Source: a virus. Taken from it: a DNA stretch of 64,000 nt. Each line of letters starts with the position of its first letter. Within the stretch, counting starts at the first letter, position 1. A program made the translations under genes and the position numbers. A model generated the notes under the pieces. The model saw only the letters and a list, made by a program, of their open reading frames with translations, was not told where the DNA came from and made no database searches. This document shows positions 41,647 through 50,185 of this stretch, in pieces. The stretch is from positions 42,906 to 106,905 of the IMG/VR virus record IMGVR_UViG_3300042558_002764. One strand, written 5' to 3'.

Positions 41647-43062
41647 ATGTTGGGTATGAGTAAAGAAGTTACATTAGGTTATTTAGGATATAAGTTTCAA
41701 ACAGAGTTTATTAATCAAATTCTACATCCAGCAAATAAAAAATTCTCAGATAGAATTATCGATATTGTTCACGCGAAATATTTTGATAATGAGTATTTCA
41801 GGTTGATTATTGCCACAATAAAAGATTATTTTGAAAGATTTGAAAAAGTTCCTGCTTGGGATACATTAGAAACTATTCTAAAAGTAGAAATTAAGGATAA
41901 GATAACCCAAGATTATGTGTTTGAAATCACAAAAGAAATAAGAAATCTAGGTGTTGAGGATTGGGAATTTGTTCAGGATAAAGCCTTAAATTTCTGTAGA
42001 CAACAAGAACTTAAAAAAGCCAACGATAAGATATCAAAAATTATTGATGACGGTGATTTTGATAAGTATGAAGAGTGTGCAGATATAATGAAAGAAGCTC
42101 TTTCCATCGGAGCTGAAAAAGATGATGGGACATCAATTACCGAAGGTTGGGATACAGTGTTACAAGAGGATTTTAGACATCCAGTTCCTACGGGAATAAG
42201 TGGTATCGACGAATTAACTGACGGTGGTTTATCACGGGGAGAATTAGGGGTTATTCTAGCACCTTATGGTGTTGGTAAAACAACAATTCTAACCAAAATA
42301 GCAAATACCGCATATAATGTGGGGTATAATGTTTTACAAATTGTTTTTGAAGACATACCTGATGTTATCAAAAGAAAACATGCCGCTTGTTGGAGTGGGA
42401 TAGAACTTAACTCTCTATCTGACGAAGAAGAAAGAGTCATGGAAGTAATTAAAGAAAGAACAAATGGTAAAGAAAACGATTTAGTTATTCGAAAGTTTTC
42501 GTCTGAAGGAGTTACGGTTAATCACCTTAAAACCTACGTAAGACATTTAATTTCAGTTGGGTTTAAACCTGACATGATTGTATTAGATTACATTGACTGT
42601 GTTGAATCGGCAAGAAGATATAACGATGAATGGTCAGGTGAGGGTAACGTCATGAGAGGTTTTGAATCCATGTTAGCTGAATATGGTATGGTGGGATGGA
42701 CAGCGGTTCAAGGTAACAGGGCGTCAATCTCAGCTGATGTAGTAACAGGGGACCAAATGGGTGGGTCAATTAAAAAGGCTCAGATTGGTCACTTTATAAT
42801 GTCTATCGCAAGAACTCTAACACAAAAAGAAAACAATAGAGCAACGATAGCGGTTTTAAAATCTAGATTCGGTAAAGATGGTGTTATCTTTGAGGATTGT
42901 ACGTTTGATAATGGTCGAGTATTCATTGATACAGAAACTTCAGACACTTTCTTAGGTTATGAGAGAAAGGTTGAGGAAAGAAAAGATGAGAATGTTCGTG
43001 AAAGATTGAAGATGGCAAAACTCAGAAAAAAACAAAAAGATACTGAAGAAAGTATTAATTAA
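41647..43062 (+). CDS. gp41: replicative DNA helicase (T4 gp41/DnaB-like)
   Basis: 471 residues, close to T4 gp41 (475). An N-terminal helical domain (~1-150) precedes the RecA-like core: GISGIDELTDGGLSRGEL, Walker A APYGVGKTT (205-213), VLQIVFEDI, Walker B MIVLDYIDCV, then TAVQGNRAS and GSIKKAQIGHFIMSI. Hexameric 5'-3' helicase that unwinds ahead of the replisome. The C-terminal ~40 residues are a charged Lys/Glu helix. The ATG at 41647 is used; a second in-frame ATG at 41656 is also possible. It sits in the replication operon after the exonuclease and before the reductase. Confidence 0.92.
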   Translation: MLGMSKEVTLGYLGYKFQTEFINQILHPANKKFSDRIIDIVHAKYFDNEYFRLIIATIKDYFERFEKVPAWDTLETILKVEIKDKITQDYVFEITKEIRNLGVEDWEFVQDKALNFCRQQELKKANDKISKIIDDGDFDKYEECADIMKEALSIGAEKDDGTSITEGWDTVLQEDFRHPVPTGISGIDELTDGGLSRGELGVILAPYGVGKTTILTKIANTAYNVGYNVLQIVFEDIPDVIKRKHAACWSGIELNSLSDEEERVMEVIKERTNGKENDLVIRKFSSEGVTVNHLKTYVRHLISVGFKPDMIVLDYIDCVESARRYNDEWSGEGNVMRGFESMLAEYGMVGWTAVQGNRASISADVVTGDQMGGSIKKAQIGHFIMSIARTLTQKENNRATIAVLKSRFGKDGVIFEDCTFDNGRVFIDTETSDTFLGYERKVEERKDENVRERLKMAKLRKKQKDTEESIN

Positions 43063-43091
43063 TAATTAAAAGTTTATAAAAAATTTAAAAA

Positions 43092-44954
43092 ATGGAATTA
43101 TCAAATCAGATTCTATCAGACATTACTGTCTACATGAAATACGCTAAGTATTTACCAGAAAAACAAAGAAGAGAAACTTGGGAAGAGTTGGTGACAAGAA
43201 ACAAAGAAATGCACCAAAAAAAATATTCTCATTTAAAAGAAGAAATTGAAACCGTTTATAAAATGGTTTATGACCGTAAAGTTTTACCATCCATGCGTTC
43301 ATTACAGTTTGGGGGGAGACCAATTGAAATCTCACCAAACAGAGTTTATAACTGTGCTTTCTTACCGATTGACCACATTGATGCATTTCCAGAAACAATG
43401 TTCTTATTGTTAGGGGGTACAGGTGTAGGTTATTCAGTACAAAAACACCACGTTGATAAGTTACCTGAAATTAGAAAACCAGACCCAAACAGAACTAGAC
43501 GATATGTAGTTAGTGATTCAATTGAAGGATGGGCTGACGCAATCAAAGTTTTGATGAAATCTTATTTTGGGGTTAATTCATCAACACCTATCTTTGATTT
43601 CTCAGACATCAGACCAAAAGGAGCTTTATTGGTTACATCAGGTGGTAAAGCACCAGGTCCACAACCACTTAAAGATTGTGTTCACAATATTAAAAAAGTG
43701 TTGGATGCTAAGGTAGATAGAGAAAAACTAACAACACTAGAAACACATGATATTGTATGTCACATTGCTGACGCAGTATTAGCTGGTGGTATCAGAAGAG
43801 CAGCACTTATCTCATTATTTTCAGCTGACGATGATGAAATGATTTCGTGTAAATCAGGACCTTGGTGGGAACTTAATCCACAAAGAGGTAGAGCTAATAA
43901 CTCAGCAGTTCTATTAAGAAACAAAATCACTAAAGAATTCTTTATGGATTTGTGGAAAAGAGTCGAGTTATCTGGAGCTGGTGAACCTGGAATTTATTTT
44001 TCTTACGACAAAGATTGGGGAACTAACCCTTGTTGTGAAATTGCTCTTAGACCTTATCAGTTCTGTAATCTTTGTGAGGTTAACGTATCAAACATTGAAT
44101 CACAAGAAGACTTGAATGAGAGAGTTAAAGCGGCAGCATTTATTGGTACGTTACAAGCTGGTTACACAGATTTTCATTACCTAAGAGATGTATGGAAACG
44201 AACTACCGAGAAAGACGCCTTAATCGGGGTATCAATGACAGGAATTGGTTCAGGTGTTGTATTGGGTTATAATATGACTGAAGCTGCTGAAATGGTTAAC
44301 GCTGAAAATGAAAGAGTAGCTAATTTAATTAATATTAATCCTGCAGCAAGAACAACAACTGTTAAACCAGCTGGTACAACATCATTAACACTTGGAACTT
44401 CTTCAGGTATTCACGCTTGGCATAACGATTATTATGTTAGAAGAGTTAGAGTTGGTAAAAATGAGGCTATTTACACATACCTTTCTATCTACCACCCTGA
44501 ACTAGTTGAGGACGAAGTATTTAGACCACACGATACAGCAGTTATTTCTGTACCACAAAAATCACCACTAGGCTCAATCCTTAGACATGAGTCACCTTTT
44601 GAACTTTTGGAAAGAGTTAAAAAAGTATCACAAGAATGGATTAAACCTGGACATAGAACAGGACAAAATACACATAACGTTTCAGCAACAATTTCATTGA
44701 AGGATGAAGATTGGGATTTGGCAGGTGAATGGATGTGGACTAATCGTAAATTCTATAACGGATTGTCAGTTTTACCTTATAATGGAGGTACCTACCAACA
44801 AGCTCCTTTTGAAGATTGTGATGAGGAAACTTACCATAGAATGATGAAATCTCTATCTAACATAGATTTATCTAAAGTAGTAGAACTTTCTGATAATACT
44901 GACCTTAGTGGTGAGTTGGCTTGTAGTGGTGGAGCAGGATGTGAAGTGAAGTAA
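43092..44954 (+). CDS. nrdJ: class II (adenosylcobalamin-dependent) ribonucleotide reductase
   Basis: 620 residues, shorter than Lactobacillus RTPR (739). The active-site block NPCCEIAL gives Asn312, thiyl Cys314 and Glu316, and Cys325 in FCNLCEVN lies 11 residues on, as Cys419 follows Cys408 in RTPR. Cys88 (VYNCAF) is the partner of that redox pair. A C-terminal CSGGAGC (Cys611, Cys617) fits the swinging disulfide-relay pair. No beta subunit gene follows and the gene is single, in line with B12-dependent monomeric class II rather than class I. It makes deoxynucleotides for phage DNA synthesis, so infection would depend on host or environmental cobalamin. A terminator closes the operon. Confidence 0.87.
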   Translation: MELSNQILSDITVYMKYAKYLPEKQRRETWEELVTRNKEMHQKKYSHLKEEIETVYKMVYDRKVLPSMRSLQFGGRPIEISPNRVYNCAFLPIDHIDAFPETMFLLLGGTGVGYSVQKHHVDKLPEIRKPDPNRTRRYVVSDSIEGWADAIKVLMKSYFGVNSSTPIFDFSDIRPKGALLVTSGGKAPGPQPLKDCVHNIKKVLDAKVDREKLTTLETHDIVCHIADAVLAGGIRRAALISLFSADDDEMISCKSGPWWELNPQRGRANNSAVLLRNKITKEFFMDLWKRVELSGAGEPGIYFSYDKDWGTNPCCEIALRPYQFCNLCEVNVSNIESQEDLNERVKAAAFIGTLQAGYTDFHYLRDVWKRTTEKDALIGVSMTGIGSGVVLGYNMTEAAEMVNAENERVANLININPAARTTTVKPAGTTSLTLGTSSGIHAWHNDYYVRRVRVGKNEAIYTYLSIYHPELVEDEVFRPHDTAVISVPQKSPLGSILRHESPFELLERVKKVSQEWIKPGHRTGQNTHNVSATISLKDEDWDLAGEWMWTNRKFYNGLSVLPYNGGTYQQAPFEDCDEETYHRMMKSLSNIDLSKVVELSDNTDLSGELACSGGAGCEVK

Positions 44955-45000
44955 TATTCATAACTTTATATAACATCATAAAAAGTAATGGTTAAAAATT

Positions 45001-45026
45001 AAACCCCTCACACGAGGGGTTTTTTA
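45001..45026 (+). terminator. intrinsic terminator after reductase gene
   Basis: Stem AACCCCTC (45002-45009) with GAGGGGTT (45014-45021), ACAC loop, T-run to 45025. It ends the replication/nucleotide block. Confidence 0.9.
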
Positions 45027-45073
45027 TGCTTAAAATTTACATTTCATATTTATGGTATAAATTGTATAATTGA

Positions 45074-45082
45074 ATATTTATA
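45074..45082 (+). promoter_or_regulatory. candidate late promoter motif before baseplate wedge genes
   Basis: ATATTTATA then AATAAAAAG, 11 nt before the gp25-like start. A weaker copy (ATATTTATG) lies at 45046-45054. It follows the operon terminator directly. Confidence 0.5.
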
Positions 45083-45093
45083 AATAAAAAGAA

Positions 45094-45498
45094 ATGGCAG
45101 AAAGGTTTATAAACATAGCATTCCCATTTAGGGATGACGATACGAAAAACTATTTTCTTAAAATGAATAAGAATAGTTATGATGCTATTAAATCTGATTT
45201 ATTACATCTTTTATTAACAACACCAGGGGATAGATTATATCTACCCGACTTTGGTACAAATCTAAAACAATTTCTATTTGAACCAAACGACAATCAAGTT
45301 AGAGATGACATTAGGAACGAAGTTCAAAACGCAGTTAGTAAATACATACCAAATTTAACAATAACAACATTAACTGTAGATAGACCCGATAGTAGTGAAT
45401 ACAATGGTAAGGGAGACCATTCCGCGGTAGTAAGGATAGATTATATTGTAACAGAAGGGGCATTAAATAAAGTAGATTTTGTAACTATCACAGTTTAA
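45094..45498 (+). CDS. gp25: baseplate wedge protein (T4 gp25-like)
   Basis: 134 residues (T4 gp25 is 132). Contains INIAFPFRDD, SDLLHLLLTTPGDRLYLPDFGTNL and the signature FLFEPND (EPR-type core) followed by a conserved helix and SAVVRIDYIVTEG strand. gp25/gpW-like lysozyme-fold proteins lie at the wedge-sheath junction and start sheath assembly. It heads the peripheral baseplate block and lies 12 nt before the gp6-like gene, the usual 25-6 pairing. Confidence 0.93.
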   Translation: MAERFINIAFPFRDDDTKNYFLKMNKNSYDAIKSDLLHLLLTTPGDRLYLPDFGTNLKQFLFEPNDNQVRDDIRNEVQNAVSKYIPNLTITTLTVDRPDSSEYNGKGDHSAVVRIDYIVTEGALNKVDFVTITV

Positions 45499-45510
45499 AT
45501 AAAAAAAAAT

Positions 45511-47382
45511 ATGGCAACACAAAGTAAAAAAATAAATTATTTTGCGAGGAACTTCGCTGATGTAAGAACCGAACTAGTTAATTTCATTAAATTATATTAC
45601 CCAGAAGTATTTTCTGATTTTAATGACGCATCAGTAGGGATGATGTTATTAGAGTTAAATGCGGCTGTTGGAGATATGTTATCCAATCACACAGACCGAA
45701 TGTTTAACGAAACTTTTTTGGATTATGCACAAGAAAGAAAAAATGTTTTAGCTATAGCAAGAACATTGGGGTTAAAAGTACCAGGTCTAAGACCTAGTAT
45801 TACTTTAGTAGATTACTCCGTTGTAGTACCTGTATACGGTGATACATGGGATATTAGATACGCACCAACGATTAGATACGGTTCACAAGTTTTAGGTGGT
45901 GGACAAGTATTTGAAAATTTAGAGGATATAGACTTTTCTTCACCTTATACTGTAGGTGGTACACCTAATAGATTAATTCTACCTAACATAGATGATAATG
46001 GTACATTACAAAATTATACTATAGTTAAAAGAGAGTTAGTAATTAATGGTTTAACGAAAATCTTTAAAAAGAGTATCTCACAAAGTGAGTCAGTACCTTT
46101 CTTTGAAATATTTTTACCTGATACAAACGTACTTTCAATTGAAAGTATAATAAATCTTGAAGGTACAAATTATAGTAATAACCCAACAATAGACCAGTTC
46201 ATTGACCCAGATTTAAGATGGTATGAAATGGATTCGTTAGCTGAAGATAAAGTTTTTATTGAAGACACTAGTAGAACTACTGATAATGAAGCGGTTAAAC
46301 CTGGTAAGTATGTTCACACAACAAGAAAATTTGTTAGAGAATTTACTGATAATAATTACTGTAAATTAACTTTTGGTAGTGGTGTTAGTACAGACGATGA
46401 ACAATTACAAAACATATCTACAACTGGTATAAAAATAGGTGACTTTATAAATACTACAGCTTTAGGTGAAATAATTAAACCAAACACAACCTTATTTATT
46501 AGATATAGAGTTGGTGGTGGACCTAGTAGTAATATAGGACCTAATGCTATAAACGCAATTGGTAATGTTACTTTAAATGTAAATGGACCCAACACACCAA
46601 CAAATCAATCGGTAATAAGGTCGTTAAGAGTTAATAACCCAATTCCAGCAATAGGTGGAGCTGGGGTACCTTCAGTTGACCAAATAAGACAATATACAAA
46701 GTATAATTTTGCCTCACAAAATAGAGCGGTTACTATTAAAGATTATGAAGCTATTTTAGCTAAAATACCTGGTAGATACGGCTCACCTTATAGACATAAA
46801 ATAGCTGAGGAACAAAATAAAGTAATTATTTATACACTAGGTTTAGATGCTTCAGGTAAGTTAACAAACCAATCTACTAATACTCTAAAAGAAAATATAG
46901 CAACTTGGTTATCAGATTATAGAATGATAAATGATTACGTATTAGTTGGTGATGGTAAAGTAGTTAACCTAGGATTTGAAATAGACTTATTTATAGATAA
47001 ACAGATTAATCAATCAGAATTAATTAATAACGTTATTACTAGTGTTAAAAATTATTTTGATGTTAAGAAGTGGGAAATGGGTGATAATATTTATATCGCT
47101 CAATTGGTTGAAAACATTAATAATGTTGGTGGTGTACTAAATGTTATTGATATAAGAGCTTACAATTTAATAAGTTCTCCTTATTCATTAAACCAAACAT
47201 CACAAAATTTCATACCAGAATCTTTAGTAAATGGTGTTATACCATTTAATAATGGTAAACTAATTGATTTAGGTTCTGATTACGCTTTATTTGGTGATAT
47301 AGACTCTATGTTTGAAATTAAGTTCCCTGAAAGGGATATAAAAGTAAGGATTAAGAGAAGTTCGACTGTAACTGAAGGGTAA
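45511..47382 (+). CDS. gp6: baseplate wedge protein (T4 gp6 / gpJ-like)
   Basis: 623 residues (T4 gp6 is 660). The N-terminus is diagnostic: FADVRTELVNFIKLYYPEVF, FNDASVGMMLLELNAAVGDM, LSNHTDRMFNETFLDYAQER, then KNVLAIARTLGLKVPG. Further blocks: RYRVGGGPSSNIGPNAI, ASQNRAVTIKDYEAILAKIP and a C-terminal INNVGGVLNVIDI. It forms the iris-like dimer ring of the baseplate wedge that opens on sheath contraction. It follows the gp25-like gene and is followed 2 nt later by a further structural gene. Confidence 0.92.
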   Translation: MATQSKKINYFARNFADVRTELVNFIKLYYPEVFSDFNDASVGMMLLELNAAVGDMLSNHTDRMFNETFLDYAQERKNVLAIARTLGLKVPGLRPSITLVDYSVVVPVYGDTWDIRYAPTIRYGSQVLGGGQVFENLEDIDFSSPYTVGGTPNRLILPNIDDNGTLQNYTIVKRELVINGLTKIFKKSISQSESVPFFEIFLPDTNVLSIESIINLEGTNYSNNPTIDQFIDPDLRWYEMDSLAEDKVFIEDTSRTTDNEAVKPGKYVHTTRKFVREFTDNNYCKLTFGSGVSTDDEQLQNISTTGIKIGDFINTTALGEIIKPNTTLFIRYRVGGGPSSNIGPNAINAIGNVTLNVNGPNTPTNQSVIRSLRVNNPIPAIGGAGVPSVDQIRQYTKYNFASQNRAVTIKDYEAILAKIPGRYGSPYRHKIAEEQNKVIIYTLGLDASGKLTNQSTNTLKENIATWLSDYRMINDYVLVGDGKVVNLGFEIDLFIDKQINQSELINNVITSVKNYFDVKKWEMGDNIYIAQLVENINNVGGVLNVIDIRAYNLISSPYSLNQTSQNFIPESLVNGVIPFNNGKLIDLGSDYALFGDIDSMFEIKFPERDIKVRIKRSSTVTEG

Positions 47383-47384
47383 CA

Positions 47385-49199
47385 ATGGAAAGAATTGAAC
47401 AACTATTGGGTAGGGCTAGATATAAAATGGCCCCTGACACTAATTTTAACTATAAATTAAATTTAGATAGCAGCCTTAGTCCGTTAAAAAATAATTTTAA
47501 TAAAATTATTTCAATCCTTAGTGCAGACCAAGTTTTTCAAGATGAAAGAGACAATTCTACAAAATATAGAATTCTAGGTAGATTAAACATTATTACCGAC
47601 AATTCAATTAATTACACAGCAACAACAGTTACAACAGGGGCTAACCCACAAACTATTGGTATAACAAGACCAAACAATTCTGATTGGACCCCACTTTTTG
47701 GTTCTGGTAATGTAATAACTAATCAAAACCCACCTATACCAAATAATTGGGTTTTACAAATACTGTACCCTAGTAAAATTGATAAATACACTAAAGTAGG
47801 AGACAATCAGGCTTATAAAGGTATTACTATAAAAAATTTAATTTCTACTGACCCTTCTGGCACTAAAGAACAAGTTTTATTGGAGACCCAACAAAAAAAT
47901 AAATTGGTTGAGGGTGATTTTTGTTACATATACAGTAACACACATAATAGTATTTATACTGGTTTTCATGATGTAGATTTTTTAGGTGTTAACGGACAGT
48001 ATTCGGAAACAAAATTTAGGTTAACAACTAAATATATTGGTCCCGATAATGAATTGATTTTAAAAAGAGTGATAAATGTTTCTGATAACGACATAAATTT
48101 TCTTAACACACAGAACATTATAAAAGTAGTATCTACAGATTTAAGTGGAACCTCTACTAATGCAAATTATACCAAAGTAACTACAGGTAACCTATCACCC
48201 AGCTTTTCAGCATTAACACATAATTTAAGGGTTTCTGATTACATAGACATAAGAACCGTAAATGGACCTTTTATACTCAATGGTTTATATAGGGTTGAAA
48301 AAATTATTGATAGATACAATTTTATTATTGATTTAAAAATAAGTAATATACCTGGGTTAAATATTAATAATTTAAGTATACCATTTAGAAGAATGGATGG
48401 TATACCGTCAGATTATTATATAAGAAAATTTACTTTGTTAACAGGTAATGATTACGAAGTTAATAAAGCAACTTCATTTGGTACTAACATTTACCCAAAA
48501 ACTAAAATTAATAAATTAGCTATAGCTAACGATACTTGGTTATTTACCTTTATACAAGACATAAATACTAAGTTTATATACAGTCATAAAGACGGTGAAT
48601 TAACCCAACTATACCTAGGTACAATAAAAAGAGCAGGAGCAAATAATTTTAATTGGTCAGATGTAACCGCTAATTGGGATTTTGAATATAGTTACGCAGA
48701 TAGTTCTAACAAAATAGAAACAATATCACTTAATAACCCAAGCGGTATAGGGACTATTGAAAAAAACATACCCAAAACTAGTGAGTATTTTGGTGACTTT
48801 GTTGAATATAATAGAGGGGATATTTTAGAAAGAACAGTTTCTAAAATAATACATAGATTTGCTTTAAATACTAATAACACACCCGAAAAAGGTTATTATA
48901 TAGACCCTTTCTCTAAATTAGACATTAGGAAATTTTCTAATATTATTGAATCAGCATATGTTGGACAAAACGTTGTTGGTATTCCTGGTGATTCAGAATT
49001 AAGACCTAATGGTTCTCTTGAATGGAGGGATATTCTAGAACCAGGTTATATAGAAAATGGTGACAATGGCGTTAATTACCCATTTTTAAATGGTGCTAAC
49101 TATATATATTTAAATAAATTTATATATGTTAGGAGACAAATACCAGAAATAACAATTGAACCTTTAACGGTGAACCCTTCAGCAACAGTTAAGTGTTAA
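47385..49199 (+). CDS. baseplate structural protein, unknown (wedge position)
   Basis: 604 residues, not firmly recognised. Opens MERIEQLLGRARYKMAPDTN with NLDSSLSPLKNNFNKIISIL, then long beta-rich sequence (LTTKYIGPDNELILKRVINV, VSDYIDIRTVNGPFILNGLY, RKFTLLTGNDYEVNKATSFG). No catalytic motif. Position directly after the gp6-like gene corresponds to T4 gp7, a wedge linker protein, but size and sequence do not show homology. The stop overlaps the next start (TAATG). Confidence 0.65.
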   Translation: MERIEQLLGRARYKMAPDTNFNYKLNLDSSLSPLKNNFNKIISILSADQVFQDERDNSTKYRILGRLNIITDNSINYTATTVTTGANPQTIGITRPNNSDWTPLFGSGNVITNQNPPIPNNWVLQILYPSKIDKYTKVGDNQAYKGITIKNLISTDPSGTKEQVLLETQQKNKLVEGDFCYIYSNTHNSIYTGFHDVDFLGVNGQYSETKFRLTTKYIGPDNELILKRVINVSDNDINFLNTQNIIKVVSTDLSGTSTNANYTKVTTGNLSPSFSALTHNLRVSDYIDIRTVNGPFILNGLYRVEKIIDRYNFIIDLKISNIPGLNINNLSIPFRRMDGIPSDYYIRKFTLLTGNDYEVNKATSFGTNIYPKTKINKLAIANDTWLFTFIQDINTKFIYSHKDGELTQLYLGTIKRAGANNFNWSDVTANWDFEYSYADSSNKIETISLNNPSGIGTIEKNIPKTSEYFGDFVEYNRGDILERTVSKIIHRFALNTNNTPEKGYYIDPFSKLDIRKFSNIIESAYVGQNVVGIPGDSELRPNGSLEWRDILEPGYIENGDNGVNYPFLNGANYIYLNKFIYVRRQIPEITIEPLTVNPSATVKC

Positions 49200-50185
49200 T
49201 GAGTACGTATAGATATAAAATAAGATTAAATTACCCCACAATAACAGGTGGAACAGTAGAACCGATGGTCAACGTAGTTACGGGTACACAACAGTTTACT
49301 GATTATTTAACTACTTATGCTATTAAACCTGGGCAATCTGGCAATCAATTACAAATACCTAAAAATATCGGTAAAAATTATTTTACCAAAAGTTCTTTTA
49401 GTAATTTAAAAACAGCATTAATTGAAAATATTGGTGGATATTTTGATGTATCAGAGGGTGGTATTTTAATTTCTTCAGGTAATACAATAAACCCTGATTA
49501 TAATTACAAAAATATTAACATACCTATAAATGTTAAATTTGAGGTTGTAGATTATTCTGATGATATCGATAATTTTATTGAAAGAGAAAAGAAAAAAGCC
49601 ATAAACCCAATTATAGATGGAGAAAAAGTTAAATACATCCCTGAAAATTATAATACTGTAACTATAAATTTTAGATTTTATAATAAGGATAGTGGTATGT
49701 ATGATACCCCTAATTATATTACCGCTGGATTTGTACCACAAGATATTGGTGTTAAAAATAACTTTAAAAAAAGTTTTTTTAGGTTATATTTTTATGACAG
49801 TAATAATAATAAAAAACAAAATTTATTGTCATCAGAAGATATATCTGCTAATGGTAGTACAATGCCTTCGTTTAATTTAAATAAAATTTATTGGTTAATG
49901 TCCGACAACCCAATTACAGGTACGGGTAATAAAAAAATTTATATGGAGGCTAGATTTTTTAACGCTAAAACAGGTAGAGTCCATAGATTTTTTAATGTAC
50001 CAATTTATATTGCGTCACCAATAACTGTAAGTGATTTAGCTAATAACCAAACTTGGAAAACAAGCCAAATCACTATTTTAAACCCTACTACTAATAACGG
50101 TAATCGTTGGTTTAGGGTAGAACCAGGTATTGGTGCAAACACACAAAATACAATAACAATGACAGAATTTATATTAAGTACATAA
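49199..50185 (+). CDS. baseplate structural protein, unknown
   Basis: 328 residues from the ATG at 49199, which overlaps the upstream stop as TAATG; a GTG two codons earlier is less likely. Begins MSTYRYKIRLNYPTITGGTV. Two beta-rich halves: one around NINIPINVKFEVVDYSDDID, the other around KKIYMEARFFNAKTGRVHRF with FNVPIYIASPITVSDL. No known motif. The last codons overlap the next gene by one base, so expression is coupled. Role inferred only from the operon. Confidence 0.62.
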   Translation: MSTYRYKIRLNYPTITGGTVEPMVNVVTGTQQFTDYLTTYAIKPGQSGNQLQIPKNIGKNYFTKSSFSNLKTALIENIGGYFDVSEGGILISSGNTINPDYNYKNINIPINVKFEVVDYSDDIDNFIEREKKKAINPIIDGEKVKYIPENYNTVTINFRFYNKDSGMYDTPNYITAGFVPQDIGVKNNFKKSFFRLYFYDSNNNKKQNLLSSEDISANGSTMPSFNLNKIYWLMSDNPITGTGNKKIYMEARFFNAKTGRVHRFFNVPIYIASPITVSDLANNQTWKTSQITILNPTTNNGNRWFRVEPGIGANTQNTITMTEFILST

